NCBI GenBank assembly: GCA_018623785.1
Contig: JAAZVD010000015.1
Coordinates: forward strand, 1 to 13,672
DNA from: Bacteroidota bacterium
GTDB taxonomy: Bacteria > Bacteroidota > Rhodothermia > Rhodothermales > UBA10348
DNA length: 13,672 nt
Reading direction: 5' to 3'
The position numbers were made by a program, and so were the translations under genes. Position 1 is the first letter of the stretch. Each line of letters begins with the position of its first letter. This document shows, in pieces, positions 1-6,631 of the stretch. The notes beneath the pieces were generated by a model, which was given only the letters and a program-made list of their open reading frames with translations, did not search any database and was not told where the DNA came from.

Positions 1-12
1 CGGGGCACCTCA

Positions 13-27
13 CTCCCGAGGCGGGAG
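13..27. other. Short perfect hairpin at left edge
   Basis: CTCCCG and CGGGAG form a 6-bp stem around a 3-base loop. No T-run follows on either strand, so it does not meet the usual intrinsic-terminator pattern. It may end or process a transcript from a gene left of the window, or lie by chance in coding DNA, because the frame of the next ORF is open through it. Confidence 0.3.
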
Positions 28-48
28 CAACGAATACCGACGGCTCGA

Positions 49-288
49 ATGGTACTCGAGCACATTGACGAGGCGCGCACATCCATCCTGGGATTTCACA
101 CGGGATACGAGCTTTCCCGGCTTCAAGAAGCCGCAGGCCTCATTGACGAGATCAACAGTAGTGCAACAGCCCTAGAACCGGGCTCGGCAGCCATGTACCG
201 ACTGCACGCAGAAATTCGTAATCTCCTGCAGCAGCGCGGAATTACCGTTGCGACGCCTCCGTTTGACCTTGAGGAGGACGGTGGCTAG
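49..288 (+). CDS. Small hypothetical protein convergent with dnaN
   Basis: I do not recognise this 79-residue protein. It is predicted soluble and mostly helical, with no Cys, signal peptide or membrane segment, and it ends in an acidic tail (LEEDGG). The ATG at 49 is the first in frame, but the frame is open back to base 1, so it could equally be the C-terminal end of a larger gene cut by the window edge. There is no convincing ribosome binding site: a GGGAG at 23-27 lies too far upstream and inside a hairpin. Its TAG stop (286-288) overlaps the dnaN stop on the other strand, leaving no room for a terminator between the two. The tight convergent fit and sensible amino-acid composition argue for a real gene. 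Function unknown. Confidence 0.5.
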   Translation: MVLEHIDEARTSILGFHTGYELSRLQEAAGLIDEINSSATALEPGSAAMYRLHAEIRNLLQQRGITVATPPFDLEEDGG

Positions 289-1412
289 GCGTACGTATTC
301 AACATGACCGGCATGATGAGCATCATCATGGTTTCGCCCTCCTTCTGGTTGACGGGCGTCACGACGCCGGCGCGGTTGGGCGACGAAAACTCGAACTGCA
401 CCTCGTCGGCATCCACGTTCGAGAGTACCTCGGTGAGATAGGTGGCGTTAAAGCCGATAACGAGCGCATCGCCATCGTAGTCGCAGGACACCGTTTCGTT
501 GGCTGCACTGGCACGCTCAAGATCCTCGGCTGAAATGACGACCTTGTCGCTTTCTACCGAGAGACGAATCTGGTTCGTCATCGTGGACGAGTAGAGTGCC
601 ACACGCTTGACCGCTGCGAGCATGGTATCCTTGTTTGCCGTCATTCTCTTGTCATTATCGACCGGAATAACCGCCTGATAGTTCGGGTAGGGTTCGTCAA
701 TCAGTCGAGCCAGTACCCGAGAGGCTCCGAAGTCGAACCCGGCATAGCCGGAATCCACCGTCAGCGTACACTCGTCATCCGTGGCCACCTTGGCCGCCAG
801 GGAGACCGCCTTCTCAGGGACGATGAAGTCCATGTCTTCCGAAGCGCCCAGGTTATCGAGCTGCAGTTTGACGAGGCGATGACCGTCTGTGGCCACTGCT
901 TTGCCGGAATCGCGTCCAATCTGAAAGTAGATCCCCATCATGGCCGGACGCAATGCATCCCGGCTTACAGCAAAGCTGGTTTTGGTAATGGCACGCTTGA
1001 GCAGGGCGCCATCGGTCTGCACCGAGACCGAGTCGCTAAGCTCCGGAAGCGCCGGGTAATCTGCACCGTCGTGCCCAACCATTTTGTAGTGACCCTTGTC
1101 CGTATCAAGGACCACATTGAACTCGGCATCGGCGGAGAAACGCACCGGCACGTTGGGCAGTGCTCGGAGCGTGTCAATGAGGCGTTTAGCGGGCACGGCC
1201 ACCCGCGACGGACCAACCACCTCAACGCTCACATCGATCTTCTGAACGATCGAGATTTCGAGGTCGGTGGCGCTCAGGCGCAACGTGCCTCCATCTTCCT
1301 CGAACAGGATACACTCGAGGATGGGCAGGGTGCTTTTGGTGGGGACGGCACCCGAGACAGTCTGGAGTGCTTTGAGAAGTTCAGCGCTGGAAGCGGCGAA
1401 TTTCATGATCAT
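285..1412 (-). CDS. dnaN: DNA polymerase III beta subunit (sliding clamp)
   Basis: This is the ring-shaped clamp that encircles DNA, tethers the replicative polymerase and docks other replication and repair proteins. At 375 residues it has the normal length for three clamp domains. Diagnostic stretches are MKFAASSAELLKAL near the N-terminus, LSATDLEIS at about residues 46-54, AVSRDALRPAMMGI at the start of the second domain, and a C-terminal LIMPVML that matches the family's closing MPMRL-type strand. Two starts are possible, ATG at 1412 or ATG at 1406. The shorter form begins MKF, as most DnaN proteins do, and neither start has a Shine-Dalgarno sequence. It lies 69 bases downstream of dnaA on the same strand, separated by a terminator-like hairpin. 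This is the standard dnaA-dnaN order, and the identification is secure. Confidence 0.97.
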   Translation of the reverse strand: MIMKFAASSAELLKALQTVSGAVPTKSTLPILECILFEEDGGTLRLSATDLEISIVQKIDVSVEVVGPSRVAVPAKRLIDTLRALPNVPVRFSADAEFNVVLDTDKGHYKMVGHDGADYPALPELSDSVSVQTDGALLKRAITKTSFAVSRDALRPAMMGIYFQIGRDSGKAVATDGHRLVKLQLDNLGASEDMDFIVPEKAVSLAAKVATDDECTLTVDSGYAGFDFGASRVLARLIDEPYPNYQAVIPVDNDKRMTANKDTMLAAVKRVALYSSTMTNQIRLSVESDKVVISAEDLERASAANETVSCDYDGDALVIGFNATYLTEVLSNVDADEVQFEFSSPNRAGVVTPVNQKEGETMMMLIMPVMLNTYA

Positions 1413-1444
1413 TACCGACGGTTGAAGGAATGCTCGAAGATACC

Positions 1445-1472
1445 AAAAGGGCGGTACCGATTGCTACCGCCC
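1445..1472 (-). terminator. Intrinsic terminator/attenuator between dnaA and dnaN
   Basis: Read on the minus strand, GGGCGGTA pairs perfectly with TACCGCCC (8 bp, 5 of them GC in each arm, 8-base loop), and TTTT follows immediately. It starts 10 bases after the dnaA stop and ends 33 bases before the dnaN start. A short T-run suggests partial rather than complete termination, so it could set the dnaA:dnaN transcript ratio. On the plus strand the stem is followed by CCC rather than T, so the signal acts in the dnaA direction only. Confidence 0.6.
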
Positions 1473-1481
1473 CCCGGCAAA

Positions 1482-3026
1482 TTAACGGCTTCTGAGGTCG
1501 ATCTTGTTGGCAATCTCCTCAATGATCTCCGCAAACTTGGAATCTGTTTCCATCTGGTTCTCTACGCTCATGTTGGCGTGGATGACGGTTGAGTGATCCC
1601 TTCCTCCAAAGTGAAGTCCAATCGTCTTGAGGGAGTGCTGGGTCAGCCGCTTGCAGAAATACATAGCTACCTGGCGTGCCTGCACCACTTCGCGCTTGCG
1701 GGTTTTAGCCCGTACAAGATCCTCTCCGATCTCGAAATACTCGCAAACAAGGCGCTGGATCTGCTCGATGGAAAGCGTCAATCGAGTGTCTGTTATGAGA
1801 TCCCGCAAGACATCTTTGGCAAGGGCAAGATCCACTTCGCGCTTGTGCAGGGTGCCGTGCGCCAAAAGGCGGATCAGTGCGCCCTCGAGCTCTCTTATGT
1901 TCGATTTGATATTGTGGGCGATGAACTCAAAGATGTCATCCGAGATTTCGATGCCATCCTCAACGGCTTTGCGTCGCAAGATGGCCATCCGAGTCTCGAA
2001 ATCAGGTGGCTGTAGATCAGCTGCTAGCCCCCACTGGAAGCGGGAGAGCAATCGTTCTTCGATTCCTTTGATATCTCGCGGCGGGCGGTCCGCGGAGAGA
2101 ACAATTTGCTTGCCACTTTGGTGTAGTGCGTTGAAAATGTGGAAGAACTCCTCCTGGGTCTTCTCTTTGCCCGAAAAAAACTGCACATCATCGATGACAA
2201 GCAGGTCAATTTGTCGGTAGAAAAGCGAAAAGTCACTGACCCGGTTGTTCTGGATAGCCTGCACGAATTCGTTCGTGAACTGCTCGCTTGAGACGTACAG
2301 GATGGTGGCATCCGGGCGGTTTGCCTTCAGGTAGTTGCCAATGGACTGGATTAGATGGGTTTTGCCCAAGCCGACGCCGCCATAAAGCAGAAAGGGATTG
2401 AAACTGGTGCCTCCCGGTTGCTGGGAAATAGCCAAGGAAGCCGAGCGGGCCAAGCGGTTGCAGTCGCCCTCAATAAACCGATCGAAGGTGTAGTTGGGAT
2501 TCAGATGCGAATCGACCTGAAGTTTTTGAATACCGGGAATGACAAACGGATTGGATATACCGCCATGTGATGCGTCCGACCCTTGGACTCCAAAGCCCGG
2601 ACCGCTACGACGATTTCCTCCGAACCCAGTGCCGTTTCCGCCAGCCGAAGCAGCTACTCCGGGTTCTCGACCGGCAGCAGGGAGCGGTTGCGGCTCATTG
2701 GCTGGTTGGCGAGCTGGCAGCTTCATGATCGTGCCGTCGTACCCCGAATCCTTGTCATCCTGCCCAATGACGACGTCATAGAAGAGGTGACCCTCCGGTC
2801 CAAGCACGTTCGTGATGGTTTTCCTCAGTAACCCGAAATAGTGCTCTTCCAGCCACTCGAAATAGAACCGGCTCGGCAGTTGAACTGTCAACTTGATGAC
2901 GCCTTCCCCTTCCTCCAGGCGCAGGGCTTTCAGTGGCGAAAACCATGTCCGGTAGCTTTGTCGACTCACATTGTCCTGAATGATTTCAAGACATTCCTTC
3001 CAAACCGATTCGGCTGTCTTATTCAT
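1482..3026 (-). CDS. dnaA: Chromosomal replication initiator DnaA
   Basis: DnaA is an AAA+ ATPase that binds DnaA boxes at oriC, melts the origin and recruits the helicase. All four domains are visible in the 514 residues. Domain I runs from about 1-90 (begins MNKTAESVWKECLEII). Domain II is a low-complexity Gly/Pro/Ala linker of about 100-165. Domain III is the ATPase, with Walker A GGVGLGKTH at 216-224, Walker B LLVIDD at 275-280 and the arginine-containing RLLSRF at 325-330. Domain IV is the helix-turn-helix, with the signature GGRDHSTVIHA at 474-484. It is longer than the roughly 450-470 residues of many DnaA proteins because of the linker. The ATG at 3026 gives a proper domain I but has no clear Shine-Dalgarno sequence. 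The gene faces away from the putative origin, and autoregulation through the upstream DnaA box is plausible but unproven. Confidence 0.98.
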   Translation of the reverse strand: MNKTAESVWKECLEIIQDNVSRQSYRTWFSPLKALRLEEGEGVIKLTVQLPSRFYFEWLEEHYFGLLRKTITNVLGPEGHLFYDVVIGQDDKDSGYDGTIMKLPARQPANEPQPLPAAGREPGVAASAGGNGTGFGGNRRSGPGFGVQGSDASHGGISNPFVIPGIQKLQVDSHLNPNYTFDRFIEGDCNRLARSASLAISQQPGGTSFNPFLLYGGVGLGKTHLIQSIGNYLKANRPDATILYVSSEQFTNEFVQAIQNNRVSDFSLFYRQIDLLVIDDVQFFSGKEKTQEEFFHIFNALHQSGKQIVLSADRPPRDIKGIEERLLSRFQWGLAADLQPPDFETRMAILRRKAVEDGIEISDDIFEFIAHNIKSNIRELEGALIRLLAHGTLHKREVDLALAKDVLRDLITDTRLTLSIEQIQRLVCEYFEIGEDLVRAKTRKREVVQARQVAMYFCKRLTQHSLKTIGLHFGGRDHSTVIHANMSVENQMETDSKFAEIIEEIANKIDLRSR

Positions 3027-3072
3027 GATCGTCGCAAGGAGTGATCTCGGCTTGGCTTCCGCACACTATGAG

Positions 3073-3088
3073 GTGGAGTTTCCACTCC
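3073..3088. repeat. Overlapping dyads in dnaA leader
   Basis: GTGGA-GTT-TCCAC (3073-3085) overlaps a second possible pairing GGAGT-TTCC-ACTCC (3075-3088). The two hairpins are mutually exclusive. They sit 47-62 bases upstream of the dnaA start, a position suited to an operator or an RNA switch, but nothing else in the sequence supports a function. Confidence 0.25.
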
Positions 3089-3213
3089 CCCATGCTGTCG
3101 GGGTGTCTTTCAAGTACTTTGTGCCAGCTTACAGGGTCCCAATATAAGTAGCTGAATCCGGTGGCTTTACACGATGTGGCTATGAGCAGTCAGCGCGCCG
3201 ACAAAGCCGGAAA

Positions 3214-3245
3214 TGCCTGCGAGCCTGTCTACGGAAAGGCAGGCA
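3214..3245. repeat. Inverted repeat beside the DnaA box
   Basis: TGCCTGC (3214-3220) and GCAGGCA (3239-3245) are perfect 7-bp arms separated by 18 bases. A smaller nested pairing (GCCT/AGGC) lies at 3223-3240. No T-run follows, so a terminator is unlikely. A protein-binding site or extrudable cruciform within the putative origin is possible. Confidence 0.4.
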
Positions 3246-3272
3246 CTATGATTGATTCTCGAATTACACAGG

Positions 3273-3281
3273 TTATCCACA
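3273..3281 (+). promoter_or_regulatory. Consensus DnaA box
   Basis: TTATCCACA is an exact match to the high-affinity DnaA-binding 9-mer. It lies 247 bases upstream of the dnaA start, in the non-coding gap, so it can serve origin recognition, dnaA autorepression or both. It is the only exact match I found in the gap on either strand. Confidence 0.7.
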
Positions 3282-3363
3282 TTTCGGCGCCTTTTATCGA
3301 TGGTAGTGACTCCTTCGCCAACTGTCAAAGAAGAGAGGGGGGATTTCACAGAGCGAGCCACCT

Positions 3364-3396
3364 GTGCTGATTACCCTCACCGTGCTGATTACCCTC
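3364..3396 (+). repeat. Two-copy tandem repeat, 18-base period
   Basis: GTGCTGATTACCCTC occurs exactly at 3364-3378 and again at 3382-3396, separated by three bases (ACC). It is non-coding, lies between the DnaA box and the yceD promoter candidate, and is not found elsewhere in the window. It may be an iteron-like binding site or a small duplication. Confidence 0.5.
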
Positions 3397-3477
3397 GTTT
3401 CCGCACCGCCGCTCCCGTCAGTCGCTTCGGAAAGCGCCCTTCACACGCTTTTCGGCAATACGTACCCCCTCGTTTGA

Positions 3478-3509
3478 TTGCGTACTGCACACCGCTTGGC
3501 GTATCTTCG
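3478..3509 (+). promoter_or_regulatory. Candidate Bacteroidota-type promoter for yceD cluster
   Basis: TTG at 3478-3480, then 21 bases, then TATCTTCG at 3502-3509. The latter is one mismatch from the Bacteroidota -7 consensus TAnnTTTG, with a -33 TTG at acceptable spacing. It would give a leader of about 65 bases before the yceD ATG. This is a pattern match only. Confidence 0.3.
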
Positions 3510-3579
3510 CCCTTCTGTATCCAAAAATCCATCAGCACGAGACCCGTCGTCTGCCTGATTCCATCAAACGGACGCCACC

Positions 3580-4059
3580 ATGATCCCGATTGACATCAGA
3601 TCCCTTAAGGAAGGATTCCAAGAACTGGAGTTCGCTCCGGCGGCCGATACCCTCGGCCTGGAAGACCCGAAAATGGATGATGTTCTTGTCGAGGCTCAGG
3701 TGACCGTAGATGGCGATCAGATTATCGTTCGTGTCTCTGCCAAGGCAACAGCCCACCTGACGTGCGATCGTACGCTGACGCCATTTGATCAGCCCATCGA
3801 GGGAACGTACACGGTGTGCTTCATGCCGGAAGCAATGATGGACGAGGATGCAGAGGACGACGACATCCAGTCGCTGCCCAGCGATTCGGATGAAATCGAT
3901 CTGACTGACATCGTCAGGGATACACTCATGCTGGCCGTGCCTGTTCGCAAGATTGCACCCGGCGCCGAAGACATGGACATTCCCACCACATTCGGTGACA
4001 CTTCCGAGGCGGAGATAGATCCGCGATGGAAAGGTCTCGAAAAGCTCCGGTCTTCCTAG
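3580..4059 (+). CDS. yceD: YceD/DUF177 family protein (23S rRNA accumulation)
   Basis: The gene lies directly before rpmF, the near-universal position of yceD (DUF177), whose E. coli and plant members are needed for normal 23S rRNA/large-subunit accumulation. The 159 residues are close to family length. Family marks seen are the N-terminal IDIRSLKEG segment, LTCDRTLTPFDQPIEGTY at about residues 60-77, a strongly acidic stretch (DEDAEDDD), and the closing DEIDLTDIVRDTLMLAVPVRKIAPG block. Only the first Cys of the C-x-x-C-like CDRCL motif remains (here CDRT), and the later Cys positions are absent, so no metal site is expected. ATG at 3580 follows GACGCCACC with no Shine-Dalgarno sequence. It is likely first in the plus-strand cluster. 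Family assignment is strong; the exact molecular role is not known in general. Confidence 0.85.
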   Translation: MIPIDIRSLKEGFQELEFAPAADTLGLEDPKMDDVLVEAQVTVDGDQIIVRVSAKATAHLTCDRTLTPFDQPIEGTYTVCFMPEAMMDEDAEDDDIQSLPSDSDEIDLTDIVRDTLMLAVPVRKIAPGAEDMDIPTTFGDTSEAEIDPRWKGLEKLRSS

Positions 4060-4064
4060 GAGAT

Positions 4065-4100
4065 GTGTTCCGAAACACCAAACCCCGAGTAACCAACTCG
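4065..4100 (+). other. Two small hairpins between yceD and rpmF
   Basis: GTGTT-CCGA-AACAC (4065-4078) and CGAGT-AACCA-ACTCG (4086-4100) are perfect 5-bp stems, one after the other, filling most of the 61-base spacer. The second ends 20 bases before the rpmF ATG. No T-run follows either, so they are not terminators. They could fold in the mRNA ahead of rpmF as a processing or translational control site. Confidence 0.35.
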
Positions 4101-4120
4101 CAGACGCAACAGGTAGCATC

Positions 4121-4312
4121 ATGGCTAACCCGAAACGAAAACATTCGAAGGCACGCACCCGGCAGCGTCGCTCGGTTTACTACAACCGCCTGAGCGCCCC
4201 GACGACCATGGAGTGCCCCAATTGCAGCGAAACGAAGCTGATGCATCGGGCGTGTCCGACCTGTGGTCACTACCGTGGCCGTGCGGTTGTCGACCGCGAG
4301 AACGCTGGTTGA
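4121..4312 (+). CDS. rpmF: 50S ribosomal protein bL32
   Basis: A 63-residue basic protein beginning MANPKRKHSKARTRQRR, the classic L32 N-terminus, followed by a zinc ribbon with CPNC at about residues 33-36 and CPTC at 46-49. Having all four Cys makes it the zinc-binding (C+) form, as opposed to the Cys-less paralogue that some bacteria express under zinc limitation. It binds the large subunit near the exit-tunnel side of domain V of 23S rRNA. It sits between yceD and plsX, the conserved order. The spacer before it holds two hairpins and only a weak AGGT-like ribosome binding site. Identification is certain. Confidence 0.97.
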   Translation: MANPKRKHSKARTRQRRSVYYNRLSAPTTMECPNCSETKLMHRACPTCGHYRGRAVVDRENAG

Positions 4313-4334
4313 TGCCTCCGAAGGGTGGGTATGT

Positions 4335-4350
4335 CAGACCGACAGACCGA
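4335..4350 (+). repeat. 8-bp tandem duplication upstream of plsX
   Basis: CAGACCGA is repeated head to tail (4335-4342 and 4343-4350) at the start of the 162-base rpmF-plsX gap. It may be a binding half-site pair or a chance duplication. Confidence 0.3.
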
Positions 4351-4417
4351 GCGCTGAGTGGCCTTTGGCCAACGCTTGGAAAATTGGTGTAGCTCCTCGC
4401 CCAACGTGTTCCTGAAT

Positions 4418-4439
4418 GTCGGAGCCTGATGGCTCCGAC
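4418..4439 (+). promoter_or_regulatory. Strong hairpin in rpmF-plsX leader
   Basis: GTCGGAGCC and GGCTCCGAC form a perfect 9-bp stem closed by a TGAT tetraloop, the most stable small hairpin I found in the window. It lies 35 bases before the plsX start. No T-run follows on either strand, so it is not a standard terminator. A weaker stem TGGCC-TTT-GGCCA lies upstream at 4359-4371. The 162-base gap is much longer than others in the cluster, so this is a candidate regulatory or RNA-processing element between the ribosomal and lipid genes. Confidence 0.45.
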
Positions 4440-4474
4440 CTCGCCGTCCCCGCGAAAGCACCCCCACTTTCTTC

Positions 4475-5479
4475 ATGCCTACCCGAATTGCAGTTGATGC
4501 CATGGGAGGCGACGATGCCCCGGAGGTTGTCGTCGAGGGCGCCGCAATGGCTCTTCGCGCCGAGGGGCGGGATATGGCGCTACTGCTGACGGGACCCGAG
4601 GCACAAGTTCGCCCGCTAGTGGGGCGCCTTGATACCTCTGTGCAGGCCCGGATTACCGTTGTTGATGCGCCCGAAATCATCGGGATGCACGAGTCCCCGG
4701 CTACCGCTATCAAGACCAAGAAAGCGTCGTCGATTCATGTCGGTCTGGGGATATGCAAGGCCGGCAAGGCGGATGGTTTTGTATCGGCTGGTAATACAGG
4801 GGCCGTCATGGCTGGCTCCCTATTCATTCTGGGCAGACTCCCAGGGATCGCCCGACCGAGTGTCATCGGGTACTTTCCGACCCTGAAGGGTACGTGCATC
4901 TTGCTGGATGTGGGTACAAATGTGGACTGCAAGGCCGAGCATCTTGTGCAGTTTGCGCACATGGGCGCCATCTACGCCCAGGAGGTGTTTGGCATTGCGA
5001 AGGCCAGTGTTGGTCTGCTCAACGTCGGAGAAGAGCCTGGTAAGGGATGCGAGGTAGCCAAAGAGGCCTACCAGGCACTCTCCCAGGCGGAGGGGCTATC
5101 CTTTGTCGGAAACGTCGAAGGGCGCGATGTCATGGCCCATGCTGCCGATGTCGTCGTCTGTGACGGATTTACCGGAAATGTGCTCCTCAAGTTCGGCGAG
5201 AGTGTAGCGGCTATTCTACCCAAGATGATCGGAGCCGAAATGATGCGCCTGGCCATGCCAGCCGAGGAGCAGGCCGTTGTGGCCAAGGCCCTCAAAGGTG
5301 TTCGCGCCCGGTTTGATTACAAGGAATTCGGTGGGATGCCGTTACTTGGTGTCGATGGATCGGTGCTTATCGGCCATGGTGGATCGGATGCCACAGCCAT
5401 CAAGAATATGATCCTGGCCGCCGACACCATGATCTCCCACAAGGTATCCGAACGTATTGCTGCCTCGGTCCAGAAATGA
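4475..5479 (+). CDS. plsX: Phosphate acyltransferase PlsX
   Basis: PlsX converts acyl-ACP and phosphate to acyl-phosphate, the donor for PlsY in the first step of phospholipid synthesis. It is a peripheral membrane enzyme. The 334 residues match family length. Landmarks are DAMGGD at 8-13, SAGNTGA near 104-110, LLDVGTNVDCK near 143-153, GNVEGRD, CDGFTGNVLLK, a PLLGVDG loop and the C-terminal GSDATAIKN. ATG at 4475 begins MPTRIAVDAMGGD, the expected N-terminus. The upstream bases are pyrimidine-rich (CCCCCACTTTCTTC) with no Shine-Dalgarno sequence. It is followed by fabH after 93 bases (from an ATG at 5573). Its place beside rpmF and fabH matches many bacterial genomes and couples ribosome and membrane growth. 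Confidence 0.96.
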   Translation: MPTRIAVDAMGGDDAPEVVVEGAAMALRAEGRDMALLLTGPEAQVRPLVGRLDTSVQARITVVDAPEIIGMHESPATAIKTKKASSIHVGLGICKAGKADGFVSAGNTGAVMAGSLFILGRLPGIARPSVIGYFPTLKGTCILLDVGTNVDCKAEHLVQFAHMGAIYAQEVFGIAKASVGLLNVGEEPGKGCEVAKEAYQALSQAEGLSFVGNVEGRDVMAHAADVVVCDGFTGNVLLKFGESVAAILPKMIGAEMMRLAMPAEEQAVVAKALKGVRARFDYKEFGGMPLLGVDGSVLIGHGGSDATAIKNMILAADTMISHKVSERIAASVQK

Positions 5480-5572
5480 TGTGACCGAGCTGCCCGAACG
5501 GGTCGTGCTGGGTTTCAAGAACGCGCCCTCGGCGCATACCCATTGACCCGAACACATTATAATCCGCACCCC

Positions 5573-6580
5573 ATGGAAACACGACGCGCCGCCATTACGG
5601 CCATCGGTCACTTCCTTCCAGAGGACCGTCTTACCAATGCCGACCTGGAGAAGCTGGTTGACACCTCGGACGAATGGATCAGGACCCGGACCGGAATCCG
5701 CGAACGACGCATCCTGAGGGATCCCGAGAAGGCGACCTCCTACATGGCTTCTCAAGCAGCTCTGGAGCTCCTCGAGAAGCGTAATCTGGACCCCAGCGAG
5801 ATCGATCTCGTCATTGTAGCCACCGTAACGCCGGACATGTTCTTTCCGGCAACGGCCTGTATCGTGGCTGCCGAAATAGGCGCCGTGAATGCCTGGGCAT
5901 ACGATGTATCGGCCGCGTGCTCAGGTTTTCTGTTTGCCCTCTCGACGGGCGTGCGTTTCATCGAGTCCGGGAAGCACGAAAAGGTCCTGGTCATCGGTGC
6001 GGACAAGATGAGTACCATCGTTGATTACACAGACCGCACCACGTGCGTATTGTTCGGAGACGGGGCCGCATGCGCGCTCCTGGAGCCGGGCGCTGAGGGA
6101 TACGGGGTTATGGACTCCATTGAGCATGCCGACGGCAGTCAATGGTCTTCCCTGTGCATGCTAGGTGGTGGAAGCTTGCACCCTTCGTCGCCTGTGACCC
6201 TTGAAAAACGATTACACTTTTTGCACCAAGAGGGACAGCCGGTCTTCAAGGCGGCTGTCAAAGGTATGGCTGACGTAGCTGCAGAGATCGTAGAACGCAA
6301 CGGTCTTTCCGGCGATGACATCCGCTATCTTGTGCCCCATCAGGCCAACCTGCGCATTATCGATGCCACGGCGCGGCGCATGGGTGTCACGATGGACAAG
6401 GTGATGCTCAATATCGAGCGCTATGGTAATACTACAGCCGCTACGATCCCACTGTGTCTGGCCGATTGGGAAGCCCAGCTTCGCAAAGGCGACAACCTGG
6501 TGCTGGCCGCTTTCGGGGGTGGGTTCACGTGGGGGGCTGCCTGGGTCAAGTGGGCCTATGACGGCGCGGACGTAGCGTGA
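5573..6580 (+). CDS. fabH: Beta-ketoacyl-ACP synthase III
   Basis: FabH condenses an acyl-CoA primer with malonyl-ACP to start type II fatty acid synthesis. The catalytic triad is intact: Cys116 in DVSAACSGF, His256 in VPHQANLRI and Asn286 in ERYGNTTAA. The [11 protein letters not shown] loop and the C-terminal [16 protein letters not shown] are also typical. I start at ATG 5573 ([17 protein letters not shown], 335 residues). An in-frame TTG at 5543 would add ten residues unlike the family and is less likely. The final FTWGA matches FabH rather than the thiolase-like long-chain OleC/OleA relatives. No Shine-Dalgarno sequence is seen. Primer preference (acetyl versus branched) cannot be read from the sequence. 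Confidence 0.95.
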   Translation: METRRAAITAIGHFLPEDRLTNADLEKLVDTSDEWIRTRTGIRERRILRDPEKATSYMASQAALELLEKRNLDPSEIDLVIVATVTPDMFFPATACIVAAEIGAVNAWAYDVSAACSGFLFALSTGVRFIESGKHEKVLVIGADKMSTIVDYTDRTTCVLFGDGAACALLEPGAEGYGVMDSIEHADGSQWSSLCMLGGGSLHPSSPVTLEKRLHFLHQEGQPVFKAAVKGMADVAAEIVERNGLSGDDIRYLVPHQANLRIIDATARRMGVTMDKVMLNIERYGNTTAATIPLCLADWEAQLRKGDNLVLAAFGGGFTWGAAWVKWAYDGADVA

Positions 6581-6631
6581 TCCGCACCACACCGAATTCG
6601 TCTTCCAAGCGAATCTGAAGCGACGAAACCC

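Larger units (their letters stand above)
3027..3579. other. Putative chromosomal origin (oriC) between dnaA and yceD
   Basis: This 553-base gap has no ORF resembling a protein. Features seen are one perfect DnaA box (3273-3281), a 7-bp inverted repeat (3214-3245), a GTGGA/TCCAC dyad (3073-3085) in the dnaA leader, and a tandem 18-base-period repeat (3364-3396). Two weak DnaA-box-like sites with two mismatches lie at 3175-3183 (minus) and 3517-3525 (plus). dnaA and dnaN run left and the yceD-fab cluster runs right, so transcription leaves the gap in both directions, as expected for leading-strand genes flanking an origin. Against the call: only one exact box, and no strongly AT-rich unwinding element. 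It may instead be only the dnaA/yceD divergent promoter region, with the DnaA box serving autoregulation. Confidence 0.55.

Noticed and set aside
269..277. GAGGAGGAC-like Shine-Dalgarno sequence near the end of the first ORF
   Set aside because: It encodes the acidic tail of that ORF, and no downstream plus-strand start leads to a credible gene because dnaN occupies the other strand.
879..1592. 237-codon plus-strand ORF opposite dnaN
   Set aside because: Antisense shadow of dnaN and the dnaA-dnaN gap. It has no family motifs and crosses the terminator hairpin.
3141..3147. TTATATT on the minus strand as a dnaA promoter -10/-7 element
   Set aside because: No partner TTG or -35 element at suitable spacing. 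Too weak to list.
3161..3593. Three short ORFs (64-113 codons) in the dnaA-yceD gap
   Set aside because: They overlap each other on both strands, run through the DnaA box and repeats, have unlikely composition and no initiation signal.
3532..4158. 208-codon minus-strand ORF opposite yceD
   Set aside because: Overlaps yceD and the start of rpmF on the opposite strand and shows no motif. It is a shadow frame.
5543..5563. TTGACC followed by TATAAT just before fabH
   Set aside because: The two hexamers are only 9 bases apart instead of about 17, and TATAAT lies 10 bases before the ATG. Probably chance, although a leaderless fabH transcript cannot be excluded.
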